A DNA stretch of 64,000 bases from CBDHHC01 sp965263345 (GTDB taxonomy: Bacteria > Pseudomonadota > Alphaproteobacteria > Rhizobiales > CBDHHC01). Under the pieces are notes generated by a model, which saw only the letters and a program-made list of their open reading frames with translations, was not told where the DNA came from and did no database searches. Position numbers and translations under genes: made by a program. This document shows, piece after piece, positions 1-8,536 of the stretch (positions within the stretch are counted from its first letter, which is position 1; every line of letters begins with the position of its first letter). The DNA lies in assembly GCA_965263345.1 (NCBI GenBank), contig CBDHHC010000024.1:806001-870000 (forward strand). The letters are read 5' to 3'.

Positions 1-2
1 AA

Positions 3-278
3 AAAGTTTATTCCACAACCGCTATAATAGGAAAACCACAAAGTTCCAAAAACACTAAAGATATTACAAATGGTGAAATACTAAAAAAAATAAATTCTTG
101 GCCTGTTTCAATAAGCTATTATGCAAAAAAACCTAACGCTATAATCCCGGATTATCAAATTGCATTTCAATTATTTGAAAATGGTGTAAGCCAAAAACTC
201 TTCATGAATTATGGAGAATTTTCAATTAAAGGCGTATTAAAACAAATAGAGTTCTTAAAGCCTGTCAAATGTTCTTAG
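3..278 (+). CDS. EipB-like (DUF1849) envelope protein, C-terminal fragment
   Basis: This is the last 91 codons of a gene that enters from the left edge; reading frame 3 is open from base 3 to the TAG at 276-278. The fragment contains YQIAFQLFENGVSQKLFMNY and ends in a cysteine (PVKCS). The pattern of an ENGVS-like strand, a YGEF strand and a near-terminal Cys is what I recall for EipB/DUF1849 proteins, periplasmic beta-barrel-like envelope-integrity factors of Alphaproteobacteria that form a disulfide with this Cys. It converges on the SDR gene, and the two stop regions overlap by a few bases. The family call comes from memory of the motif and cannot be tested on the missing N-terminus. Confidence 0.65.
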   Translation, partial: KVYSTTAIIGKPQSSKNTKDITNGEILKKINSWPVSISYYAKKPNAIIPDYQIAFQLFENGVSQKLFMNYGEFSIKGVLKQIEFLKPVKCS

Positions 279-1012
279 AGGTCAATTTTTTTAAATATAC
301 TCTCGGGCAATAATTTAAGTATTGTCATGATAAACTTCCACTTCCAATCATATACAATATGGAGCCGCTTTTTATAAGCATGAAATATTAAGTCGGCTAA
401 CCTTTCTGGAGAGGATGTAAGTGGTTTTGGCAAATCCATGCCCTCTGTCATTCTTGTTGCAACAAAACCAGGCTTTACAGTCATAACGTGTAATTTTGTT
501 GTTTTATATTTTTGTCTCAAACCCGATAAAACAGCAGTAAATCCAGCTTTTGAGGCCCCATACCAGTAATTTTTTGCCCGTCCACGTTCACCTGCAACAG
601 AACTGATACCAATAATAGCAGTTTCCTCGTTTATATTAGCCAGATGCTCACAGGCAATTTCCATAGCTAAGGACACACCTGTCAGATTAGTATTAACAAT
701 GAGCTGCGACTTCTTTGGATGCCCTTCTGTTTCAGCTTGATCACCTAATAAACCAACGACAGATATAACAATTTCCGGCAAGTCATTTAGTTTGTTAAAA
801 AAACCTTCGATATGCTCTAATTGAAGAACATCAAATTCATACAAGCTTACAGGGACATTATACCGTAACTGCAAATCATTTTTATTTGCTTCAAGAGATG
901 AAAGTTGACGACCAGCCAATTGAATTGGCCAACCTTCTTTTGCGAATCTATGTGCGAGAGCCATTCCAATATCAGAGCTCGCTCCTAAAATAAGAACTGG
1001 TCGTTTATTCAT
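275..1012 (-). CDS. SDR oxidoreductase, DprE2-like (decaprenylphosphoryl-2-ketoribose reductase type)
   Basis: A 245-aa short-chain dehydrogenase/reductase. The nucleotide-binding motif is GASSDIG near residues 10-16. The catalytic Ser lies in GISSVAG (about 137) and the YGASK motif gives Tyr151 and Lys155. Its start codon overlaps the stop of the upstream DprE1-like gene as ATGA (1009-1012), which suggests translational coupling. In mycobacteria DprE2 reduces the 2-keto intermediate made by DprE1, completing epimerisation of polyprenyl-phosphoryl ribose to arabinose. The pairing with a DprE1-like gene and a nearby UbiA prenyltransferase makes the same role likely here. Polyprenol chain length and true product cannot be read from sequence. 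A generic SDR role is the alternative, but the gene order argues against it. Confidence 0.8.
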   Translation of the reverse strand: MNKRPVLILGASSDIGMALAHRFAKEGWPIQLAGRQLSSLEANKNDLQLRYNVPVSLYEFDVLQLEHIEGFFNKLNDLPEIVISVVGLLGDQAETEGHPKKSQLIVNTNLTGVSLAMEIACEHLANINEETAIIGISSVAGERGRAKNYWYGASKAGFTAVLSGLRQKYKTTKLHVMTVKPGFVATRMTEGMDLPKPLTSSPERLADLIFHAYKKRLHIVYDWKWKFIMTILKLLPESIFKKIDL

Positions 1013-2331
1013 AAACCTAACCTTTGAGATTGAGCAGAACGAAACTTATTAATAATCCCAGTTTTTGTTCTAAAATCACGAAAAGCCCTAGCACGAGGTT
1101 CCGAGTTCTCAAAAACCTCACGCGTCATACGAGAATCTTTTGCAAGATAAAAATGCCCTCCATAATCAACTGTGATTTTATCAAGCCTTTTTAAAAGCAT
1201 TAAAGATTTAGGCGTAATGGGGAAATCTAAAGCGAGAGTATAGCCCTTCACAGGAAAAGAAAAAGCACTATTTTGTTCACCTAATAGCTTTAAAACTGCT
1301 AAAAAAGCCCCCTGCCCTGTATTCGAAATCTCTTTCAATAAAACCCGAATACCCTGCCGAGAAGCTTCTAATGGAATGACACATTGAAACTGTAAAAATC
1401 CTCTTTTACCGTAAACCCGATTCCAATGAAGTATGGAGTCCAATGGGTAAAAATATGTATCCCAATCGATGAGTTGAGACTTTGGAGCTAAACATCCTCT
1501 GCGATAATAAATTTCATTCAACATTTTTACAGAGTAATCATTAACTGCCCAACTCGGCGCATCAACCGGAAATGTTTTTATTCTACGGGAAGGAATTTCA
1601 AGTGGCATATTTTGTTTAACTTCATCTAATTCATGAAGTTTAGCATGCTCACCACAATACAGTAACGACCTGCCTAAATTTTTTCCTTTTGATAAACAAT
1701 CAAGCCATGCAACAGAATAAGTCCAATCTTTTGTAGCCTCAAAATAATCCATCAACATCTCAAGATTCGCGACTGCAAAAATATCTTGTCGTATCCAAGC
1801 CGATTCAACACGAATAAGCTTAAAAGCTGCTCGAACAATTATGCCAGTTAAACCCATTCCACCAATTGTGTTATGAAATAATTCAGAATTTTGGACTGCA
1901 TCACATCTGACAACACGTCCCTCAGCTGTCATAATATCTATCCAGTAAACATAATGACCAAACGAGCCTGAACTATGATGATTCTTACCATGGACGTCTG
2001 CAGCAATCATCCCACCTATGGAAACATATTTGGTTCCAGGAGTAACAGGTGGAAACCAACCTCTTGGTAAAAAAGCGGAAATAACATCTGCCAAAATAAC
2101 CCCAGCCTCAACTGTCAACACACCTTGCTTATCGTCAAATTCAAGTATTTTATTGAATCTTTTCATTGAGGCTGTCATTCGAGGATTAAGAGAACTATCT
2201 CCATAGGATCTTCCGTTCCCACGGGCAATTAATGGCCCTCCATTAACTAAGAAACTTAGCTCAGTTTCATTTCTAGGAGTTTTAATATGACACTCAACAA
2301 TAGGAAAACGCCCCCAACCAGACAGCTTCAT
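1009..2331 (-). CDS. FAD-binding oxidoreductase, DprE1-like
   Basis: A 440-aa FAD_binding_4 plus ALO-type oxidase. The N-terminal FAD loop is visible as ARGNGRSYGDSSLN, followed by GGMIAADVHGKNHHSSGSFG, typical of DprE1 and other aldonolactone-oxidase relatives. Near the C-terminus AKDSR supplies a lysine (Lys398) matching the conserved active-site Lys418 of M. tuberculosis DprE1. The segment GYTLALDFP aligns with mycobacterial GWNICVDFP, so the residue matching Cys387 is Ala367. DprE1 oxidises the 2-OH of polyprenylphosphoryl-ribose. A GGAGA ribosome binding site sits 6 bases before the ATG. The gene overlaps the downstream reductase by 4 bases. The pathway role is inferred from family and context. 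Confidence 0.85.
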   Translation of the reverse strand: MKLSGWGRFPIVECHIKTPRNETELSFLVNGGPLIARGNGRSYGDSSLNPRMTASMKRFNKILEFDDKQGVLTVEAGVILADVISAFLPRGWFPPVTPGTKYVSIGGMIAADVHGKNHHSSGSFGHYVYWIDIMTAEGRVVRCDAVQNSELFHNTIGGMGLTGIIVRAAFKLIRVESAWIRQDIFAVANLEMLMDYFEATKDWTYSVAWLDCLSKGKNLGRSLLYCGEHAKLHELDEVKQNMPLEIPSRRIKTFPVDAPSWAVNDYSVKMLNEIYYRRGCLAPKSQLIDWDTYFYPLDSILHWNRVYGKRGFLQFQCVIPLEASRQGIRVLLKEISNTGQGAFLAVLKLLGEQNSAFSFPVKGYTLALDFPITPKSLMLLKRLDKITVDYGGHFYLAKDSRMTREVFENSEPRARAFRDFRTKTGIINKFRSAQSQRLGL

Positions 2332-2754
2332 ATGCTATCTCCATTCTCAGGTTCAAATTAAAACCTATGCAAGACGCCAAACGGCAAAAGCATCTATAAG
2401 TCTCATGCTTTACTTAAATGCTAATTTGAAAACAGGCTCTTTAAAGACAAAAAAATATAAGAAAAATCTATCTATACACAAATACTTCACACTAAATACG
2501 AGTTTAAATTTATTTATGTAAATATACCCAACTGAACATTTAAATAAATAATACTTATTCTAAGTAATATTCAATAAAATATTTCAATTCAGCATGCATA
2601 AATACACACCAATTTTTAGATTAAATATTTTATCATTTTAAGATGATAGGTTAAGGGTGAAAGTTGATATAACAACTTAACAGAAAAAACTTAAGACTTG
2701 TAAAATGGAAAAATAGAAAGAGCAGGTAAAAATTACCTGCTCATAAATTTATGG
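2332..2754. other. AT-rich intergenic region between the dprE1-like and ubiA-like genes
   Basis: About 420 very AT-rich bases with no credible coding frame. The dprE1-like gene promoter should lie here. The right end holds the hairpin listed at 2720-2742. Nothing else is supported. Confidence 0.5.
2720..2742 (-). terminator. hairpin terminator after the HAD-UbiA gene
   Basis: A perfect 10-bp stem (GAGCAGGTAA / TTACCTGCTC) with a 3-base loop lies just past the stop of the minus-strand HAD-UbiA gene. On that strand it is followed by a T-rich tract. This separates the ubiA-like gene from the dprE1/dprE2 pair transcriptionally, so the three are probably not one operon. Confidence 0.65.
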
Positions 2755-4236
2755 TTATATCATACTAGCTAATAAGACACAGATCAAAATACCCAAACCA
2801 CATGCAAGGCTATTACGATCTCTGACAGCAAACACAAGAGGGTCATCATGCATATGACCACGATGAGCAATCATCACAACACGACTAACCCAATAAAGTA
2901 ATATAGGACATGCTCCCCACATAAGGTAAGGTTTTTGATAGAGAAGCTTCACATCTGGACTATTTAGATAAAGTGCAAGAACAAGAACAGCATTATATCC
3001 GGCTGCCAGAGCCATCATAGTGACAACATCAAGGTCATCGACACGATAACTTCTTCCAGGAATCTCTTGCTGTCCAGATCCTTGCTTATCAATAAGTTCT
3101 GCTTGTCGTTTCACAGCAGCAAGAGACAAGAATATAAAACCTGAAAAGGCAAGCATCCATGGCGAAACGATCACAGCAGTAGCTGCAGCACCTGCAATCA
3201 CGCGAAGAGTATATAGAATAGACAAAGTAAAAATATCTACGATAAGTTTGCGCTTCAAAAACAAAGAATAAGCAAAAGTCAAAACATAATAAACTGCCAA
3301 CACAAGTATAAATAAAGGTTGTGTCGCGTACAAGCTAAGTGCAATAGATATAATTAACAGCATAGGGGCCATAAAAAGCCCATGCATGATTGGTACATTG
3401 CCTGATGCAAATGGCCTTTTACATTTTCTCGGGTGAGCACGATCAGAGCTTAAATCAAGTAAATCATTAAGCACATATACACTTGAGGCAGTTAAACTAA
3501 ATACGATAAAAGCAACAAATGCTGCAAATAAGGTTTCAATATCAAACTTATGAGCTGCCAATAATGGCAGAAAGACCAGTGCATTTTTCATCCATTGATG
3601 AGGACGCAATGCTTTTATATATGCTCTGAATGATCCTGCAGAAGCACCATTTGAAGTTATATGCTCAACATTGTCAGTAATTTTATGAACTTTTTTTCGC
3701 AGCCCATTCTGAGCGTCAACTGTGATTGCTTTGCGACCTTTTTTCCATACATTAAGATCTACATTTGCATCACCAATATAATCAAAATTGCCCTCACCAT
3801 ATTTCTCAATCAGAAAATTAGCTTTATTTGTACCACCCAGATTATGAGACCCGTTAGATCCATAAGCTTCATCAAAAAGCCCTAAATGACTGGCAACCGC
3901 ATCAACGAGACTCTGGTCTGATGCAGAAACAAGTACAACCTTACGCCCTTGTACTTTGGCGTTTCGAATATATTCTAAAACTTCTTCTCGATATGGAATA
4001 AGTTCTGCTTGGAAGTTAACTTGATCAGCAATTTTTTTTTTAAATCCAGCTTTTCCGTATATTAGATATGATAAAACTTTAAATACATTAAAAATATTAT
4101 CAGAAATGAGCTGCATTATATTTTCGTGCAACAGATCTGTCTTAATAAGTGTTCCATCAAGATCTACAGCAAGCACAGTATTTTCAGAATACATTTTTAA
4201 AAACTCTTCTGACGTATGATTTATAGAAAATTCCAC
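2755..4236 (-). CDS. HAD phosphatase - UbiA prenyltransferase fusion (DPPR synthase-like)
   Basis: A 493-aa two-domain protein. Residues about 20-180 form a HAD-type phosphatase: DLDGT with Asp25 and Asp27, a VSAS motif near 103-106, and GDANVD near 155-160. Residues about 205-493 are a UbiA-family membrane prenyltransferase with the prenyl-diphosphate/Mg site N257-D-x-x-D-x-x-x-D265-x-x-H-P-x-K271 and about eight or nine membrane segments. DPLVFAVRDR at 465-474 resembles the C-terminal motif of decaprenyl-phosphate phosphoribosyltransferase (Rv3806c). Such an enzyme couples PRPP to polyprenyl phosphate, and the HAD domain could remove the 5-phosphate, a separate protein in mycobacteria. Translation appears to start at GTG; an ATG 14 codons downstream behind GAAGAG is a possible alternative. 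Other UbiA substrates are not excluded. Confidence 0.8.
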   Translation of the reverse strand: MEFSINHTSEEFLKMYSENTVLAVDLDGTLIKTDLLHENIMQLISDNIFNVFKVLSYLIYGKAGFKKKIADQVNFQAELIPYREEVLEYIRNAKVQGRKVVLVSASDQSLVDAVASHLGLFDEAYGSNGSHNLGGTNKANFLIEKYGEGNFDYIGDANVDLNVWKKGRKAITVDAQNGLRKKVHKITDNVEHITSNGASAGSFRAYIKALRPHQWMKNALVFLPLLAAHKFDIETLFAAFVAFIVFSLTASSVYVLNDLLDLSSDRAHPRKCKRPFASGNVPIMHGLFMAPMLLIISIALSLYATQPLFILVLAVYYVLTFAYSLFLKRKLIVDIFTLSILYTLRVIAGAAATAVIVSPWMLAFSGFIFLSLAAVKRQAELIDKQGSGQQEIPGRSYRVDDLDVVTMMALAAGYNAVLVLALYLNSPDVKLLYQKPYLMWGACPILLYWVSRVVMIAHRGHMHDDPLVFAVRDRNSLACGLGILICVLLASMI

Positions 4237-4550
4237 CTGTATTTTGGTTTGGAAAAGATGTAGAACTAGTCACGATGTCGCATCATTTTAAATTCTTATA
4301 TCTAGCATGACCAATATACGTTACTCTCACATTATTATAATTCGGAATATACAAAAGCAATAAGTTTCTGACGCCAGATGTGGCTCTATTTGTCACTCCT
4401 AGGAAAGAACAATTCTACGCCAGAAAAGTTATTAAAAAACCTAAAGGCGATAGCACTTTCTTATTATTATAGAATGCGAAACACCATTTCGCTTTACCAG
4501 AATAACTATTAAAATTTTTATAATTTAAGGATTTTAGAATAATATGCCAA
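4237..4550. other. intergenic region without a recognised gene
   Basis: About 310 AT-rich bases between two minus-strand genes. No coding frame or convincing hairpin was found. It presumably carries the promoter of the HAD-UbiA gene. Confidence 0.4.
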
Positions 4551-5612
4551 TTAAGCTGCAACTTTCTCTACTCGATACTTTTGAGAATACCAGATTGTAA
4601 ATGGTAAAATTAAAAATCCTAAGAGAATTGCAAACCACAAAGTAATAATTCGAATAATAACAGTTCCAAGAAGGGCAATCTCAAAATCAATCCCTATAGC
4701 CATTAGCAAAAAAACTGCAGTTGCTTCCGTACTACCTAAACCACCTGGCATCATACTTATAGCTCCAACAATCATACTGAATGTGAAAATGAATATAGCC
4801 TGTTGCAATGTAATATTTGCACCTAACTCAAGCATCAGAAGATAAAAGCCATAACCTTCTGCTATCCACCCGATGAGAGACAATAAAAGACTTGCCCCAA
4901 CCGCTTTTAAAGCCGTTAACTTCTGAAGTGCGATAAATACCTCTTCAAAAAAAGCTACAATAAAATTTATCAATCGCGATGTTTTAGGCAATACCAATAT
5001 GACTCGTAAAGCTGTTTTAGGAAAAAGGCATGGTATTGATAAAAAAGTAAGAACGCAAAAAATAATGAAAACATTACTTCCATAAGAACTAAAGCTATAC
5101 ACAGTAATTAATATCAAAATCAAAACCGCCCATAAATCAAGTATTCGGTCAGCTAAAATAAGTGGTGCGGAATCTTTATAATTAATCTGATGATTACTCT
5201 TCAAAAACCATAAACGAATAGCCTCTCCAACCTTACCTGGTGTTGAAGCCATACTAAACCCCGCAAAAAAATAAAGAAAATTAGTGATTAGAGGCACTGG
5301 TAATTTTAATTGCAAACTGAATATATGCCAACGCCAAGCCCTTGATATATAATTTACTATAGAAAGCAGACTAAGAAATATAATTAAACCAGTAGGTAAT
5401 GCTGAAAGTTTTTGAAATGCTGAAAAATCGAGAAAAGAATAAGCTATTATACAAAGTATAAATATAAATATTAAAACAAAGAAAATTGAATATCTCTTAG
5501 CTCTAATAATCTTATTATCTATAGAAGCATTATTTTTCTCCACAACACTCGTATTATGTGAATTATCTGACAATCCAAAACTCCAAACAAAATAAAGTAA
5601 AAATAAAAACAT
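4551..5612 (-). CDS. flippase-like membrane protein (lysylphosphatidylglycerol synthase TM / AglD family)
   Basis: A 353-aa polytopic protein with about eight hydrophobic segments. Conserved motifs of the LPG-synthase TM region / UPF0104 family are visible: STPGKVGEAIRLWFLK in the middle and MMPGGLGSTEA near the C-terminus. There is no catalytic synthase domain, so lysyl-PG synthesis is not predicted. Proteins of this type often accompany polyprenyl-linked glycosylation and are proposed to help translocate lipid-linked sugars. Its position behind the putative arabinose-donor genes fits a flippase for that donor, but this is inference. The start is uncertain because a weak ribosome binding site precedes the first ATG and the hydrophobic core begins near residue 42. 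Confidence 0.7.
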   Translation of the reverse strand: MFLFLLYFVWSFGLSDNSHNTSVVEKNNASIDNKIIRAKRYSIFFVLIFIFILCIIAYSFLDFSAFQKLSALPTGLIIFLSLLSIVNYISRAWRWHIFSLQLKLPVPLITNFLYFFAGFSMASTPGKVGEAIRLWFLKSNHQINYKDSAPLILADRILDLWAVLILILITVYSFSSYGSNVFIIFCVLTFLSIPCLFPKTALRVILVLPKTSRLINFIVAFFEEVFIALQKLTALKAVGASLLLSLIGWIAEGYGFYLLMLELGANITLQQAIFIFTFSMIVGAISMMPGGLGSTEATAVFLLMAIGIDFEIALLGTVIIRIITLWFAILLGFLILPFTIWYSQKYRVEKVAA

Positions 5613-5912
5613 TCACACAACACTCTTGTATTGATACTATACTGAAGTCAATAAACACAATTACAAATATCCACCACATATATTTATAAAAAACCAAATA
5701 AAAGAAATAATTTTTCTATATTTTTAAACATGCATAACCAAGTAATTTAAAATACGAATCTATTAACTATAATTGATTTACTTAGTCTCATTTTTATTGT
5801 TTAAAATAAATTTATATAATAGAACCCTAAAAAATAACTCGTGACACCAAGAACAGCGGCTTTAGATATTGTCTTCGTACGGTTTTCTGACAATGATAAA
5901 TAGAAATTAAAA
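5613..5912. other. divergent intergenic region, AT-rich
   Basis: About 300 bases between the minus-strand flippase-like gene and the plus-strand glycosyltransferase. It should hold both promoters. No specific operator or small gene was recognised. Confidence 0.4.
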
Positions 5913-6728
5913 ATGCAAACTTTATTCTCTCACTTTTTGATCACACGTTTTAACCTAAGAATGAAACATTGGCTTAAGACAGATGAAGATGTATCTGCTT
6001 GGATGGATCATCGAACTCAAATTTTTCTCAAATTTACTTGGCCATCAGTCTGCGCTCAGACAACTAAAAATTTCAAATGGTTAATTCTTTTTGATCCTGC
6101 AACAAAGGAAGACCCTGCTTACAGCGCATTTATTGAAAAAATTACTGAGCCTGCATTCATATACCCTGTTTTCATAGATTTGAATGAAGTAACTCTTGTT
6201 GAAGGTCTAAAACAAGAAATTGATAAACATATCAGTCCCGATACAAAACATATTATCACAAGCAGAATTGACAATGATGATGCCATTCATGAAGATTATA
6301 TCAAACGAGTTCAGGAACACTTCATCCCAAATAAAAACTACATCTTAAACTTCACTGATGGCTTAGGTTATTCGGATAACTTATTAAGCATTGCAAAACG
6401 CAATAAAGTAAATCCGTTTGCAACATACTTTGAAACAACTGACAACAGAGATTTACAAACAGTATACTGCACAGGACACCCATCCCTAAAAAAAGTTGCA
6501 CCTGTTAATCACGTTAGCCATAAACTTATGTATCTTGTAAATTTCCATGACAATAATGTCTCAAACAGACATGTGATTACAACCCAAATTGGACTGATTT
6601 GGCACTATTTCGTAAGATATCTCTGCTTTGCCATCCCTCAAATGAACAGACATATACGTTACAGCTTTAGCAGACCAACAAAAGACACTAAAATAGACTT
6701 AGAGAAATTTAATTTACAAATCTCGTAA
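5913..6728 (+). CDS. putative rhamnosyl-transferase-family glycosyltransferase
   Basis: A 271-aa soluble protein. The start HFLITRFNLR, the segment FKWLILFDPAT and the acidic motif SRIDNDDAIHEDY match the family annotated as putative rhamnosyl transferase (PF11316-like). The RIDNDDA stretch is the likely metal/nucleotide-sugar binding DxD region. There is no signal peptide or membrane helix, so it should act on the cytoplasmic face. It stands alone on the plus strand next to the putative arabinose-donor cluster, so a role in the same surface glycan is possible but unproven. No strong ribosome binding site precedes the ATG. It converges on pepA. Confidence 0.7.
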   Translation: MQTLFSHFLITRFNLRMKHWLKTDEDVSAWMDHRTQIFLKFTWPSVCAQTTKNFKWLILFDPATKEDPAYSAFIEKITEPAFIYPVFIDLNEVTLVEGLKQEIDKHISPDTKHIITSRIDNDDAIHEDYIKRVQEHFIPNKNYILNFTDGLGYSDNLLSIAKRNKVNPFATYFETTDNRDLQTVYCTGHPSLKKVAPVNHVSHKLMYLVNFHDNNVSNRHVITTQIGLIWHYFVRYLCFAIPQMNRHIRYSFSRPTKDTKIDLEKFNLQIS

Positions 6729-6755
6729 GATTTTAAAGGACACTATAGCTCTTTA

Positions 6756-8270
6756 CTAATCCTCATAATAATCGGCAACAAGTTGATTTAATAAACGCAC
6801 ACCATATCCTGAACCCCAGCTAGTATTAATATCGGTTTTAGGGGAATTCATGCCAGTTCCAGCAATATCGATGTGAACCCAAGGAACATCTTTTTTCACA
6901 AATCGCTGAAGAAACTGGGCTGCTGTAATTGATCCAGCATAACGTCCGCCAATATTTTTCATATCAGCAATCTTAGAGTTAATCATTTTATCATATTTTG
7001 GACCAATAGGCATTCTCCAAACTTTCTCTCCAGTTTTATTCCCAGAGTCCATCAATTGTTCCACCAATTCATCATCGTTCGAAAAAATGCCTGAATACTC
7101 TTGCCCTAGAGCAACTAAAATTGCCCCTGTAAGAGTGGCAAGGTCAATCATGAATTTGGGTTGATACTTTTCCTGACAATACCACATTGCATCAGCCAAA
7201 ACCAAGCGACCTTCAGCATCTGTATTAAGGACTTCTATCGTCTGTCCTGACATAGAGGTTACAATATCTCCTGGCCTTTGTGCATTTGGACCAGGCATAT
7301 TTTCGACCAAACCAATAACCCCGATAGCATTTACTTTAGCTTTACGCTTTGCCAAAGCATGCATAAGCCCTGTGACACAACCTGCACCAGCCATATCCCC
7401 CTTCATATCTTCCATACCGGCAGCCGGTTTTAGAGAAATTCCACCTGTATCAAATGTAACGCCTTTACCAACGAAAGCGACTGGGGGAGCACTCTTTTTC
7501 TTGCTGCCTTTCCAATTCATAACAGCAACATAAGAGGCATTTTGGCTGCCTTGTCCTACAGCAAGAAGAGCATTCATTTTATTTTTAGCCAGAGCTTTCT
7601 GATCAAGAATTTCAACTTCTACGCCAATTTTCTCAAGAGCCTGTGCTTTTTTAACGAACTCTGACGGCGTTAAAACATTCGCTGGCTCATTAACACAATC
7701 GCGCGCTACAAATATGCCCTCACTAACTGCCTTCATTGTAGAAAACTGTTTTCTCACCTGAGTTGGTTCAGAACATTGAATTATAATTTTATTTGGACCA
7801 GTTTTGTCTCTGTCTTGTTTATTTTTTTGATTTTGCGTTTTGTATTTATCAAAACGATAGCTTCTCAACAACATCCCCAGTGCAAGCTCTGCAACTGTCT
7901 CATTATCTTCTAATGGCATAACTTCAGGGTCAAAAACGAGAATGATATTTTTATCTACATGTGTAAGTTTTGCATAAATCTGACCACCAATATCCATCCA
8001 ATTAGAAGAAGTATGATCTTCATTAGAACCAAGCCCACAAATTAAAAGTCTAGCAATAGTCGTATTTCCAGGCGCAAGAAGATCAATAAAACTTTTATTT
8101 TTTCCCTTAAAATCACTTGCCGACGCAGCTGTTTCGATGGCTCCTCCAACAAAATCATTAAGGCCTTTTGTATTTTCTGGATATTCTGGCCCCTCTTTAG
8201 CAAAAGAGATGACTGTACCTTTTGCTGGCAGATCAATTTTCCCAAAAGTTATTTCTAGAGTTTTATTCAT
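6756..8270 (-). CDS. pepA: leucyl aminopeptidase (M17)
   Basis: Cytosolic M17 metallopeptidase that removes N-terminal residues. The signature NTDAEGRLVLADAM is present, as is the metal-binding block KGVTFDTGGISLKP followed by MKGDMAGAG. Length is normal at about 504 aa. The longer reading frame (to 8285) begins with TTG. I chose the ATG at 8270 because GAAGG lies 8 bases upstream of it. The divergent arrangement with lptF is standard in Alphaproteobacteria and the roughly 270-base gap carries both promoters. The C-terminal half is the conserved peptidase domain; the N-terminal third is the usual variable domain. Confidence 0.95.
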   Translation of the reverse strand: MNKTLEITFGKIDLPAKGTVISFAKEGPEYPENTKGLNDFVGGAIETAASASDFKGKNKSFIDLLAPGNTTIARLLICGLGSNEDHTSSNWMDIGGQIYAKLTHVDKNIILVFDPEVMPLEDNETVAELALGMLLRSYRFDKYKTQNQKNKQDRDKTGPNKIIIQCSEPTQVRKQFSTMKAVSEGIFVARDCVNEPANVLTPSEFVKKAQALEKIGVEVEILDQKALAKNKMNALLAVGQGSQNASYVAVMNWKGSKKKSAPPVAFVGKGVTFDTGGISLKPAAGMEDMKGDMAGAGCVTGLMHALAKRKAKVNAIGVIGLVENMPGPNAQRPGDIVTSMSGQTIEVLNTDAEGRLVLADAMWYCQEKYQPKFMIDLATLTGAILVALGQEYSGIFSNDDELVEQLMDSGNKTGEKVWRMPIGPKYDKMINSKIADMKNIGGRYAGSITAAQFLQRFVKKDVPWVHIDIAGTGMNSPKTDINTSWGSGYGVRLLNQLVADYYED

Positions 8271-8536
8271 TAAAAGAACCTTCAAATTGTTTCATATTAA
8301 GATTTTTACAAATCTTACAAAAAAACGTTAAGCCACATTGCGTTTTTGAATTACGACTCATAAATACTAGATAGGATAACTACATCTATTACGCTTAATG
8401 CAAGTGCAATAAATTGTATTTTGATGAGTTTTTGACATCTTCATGCAAGAAGAATGATGACGGACATTCTATGACTAAGTATTGTAAATCATTTATAATA
8501 GACTTAAGTTCTATAAAATTTTCAGGACATTAGCAA

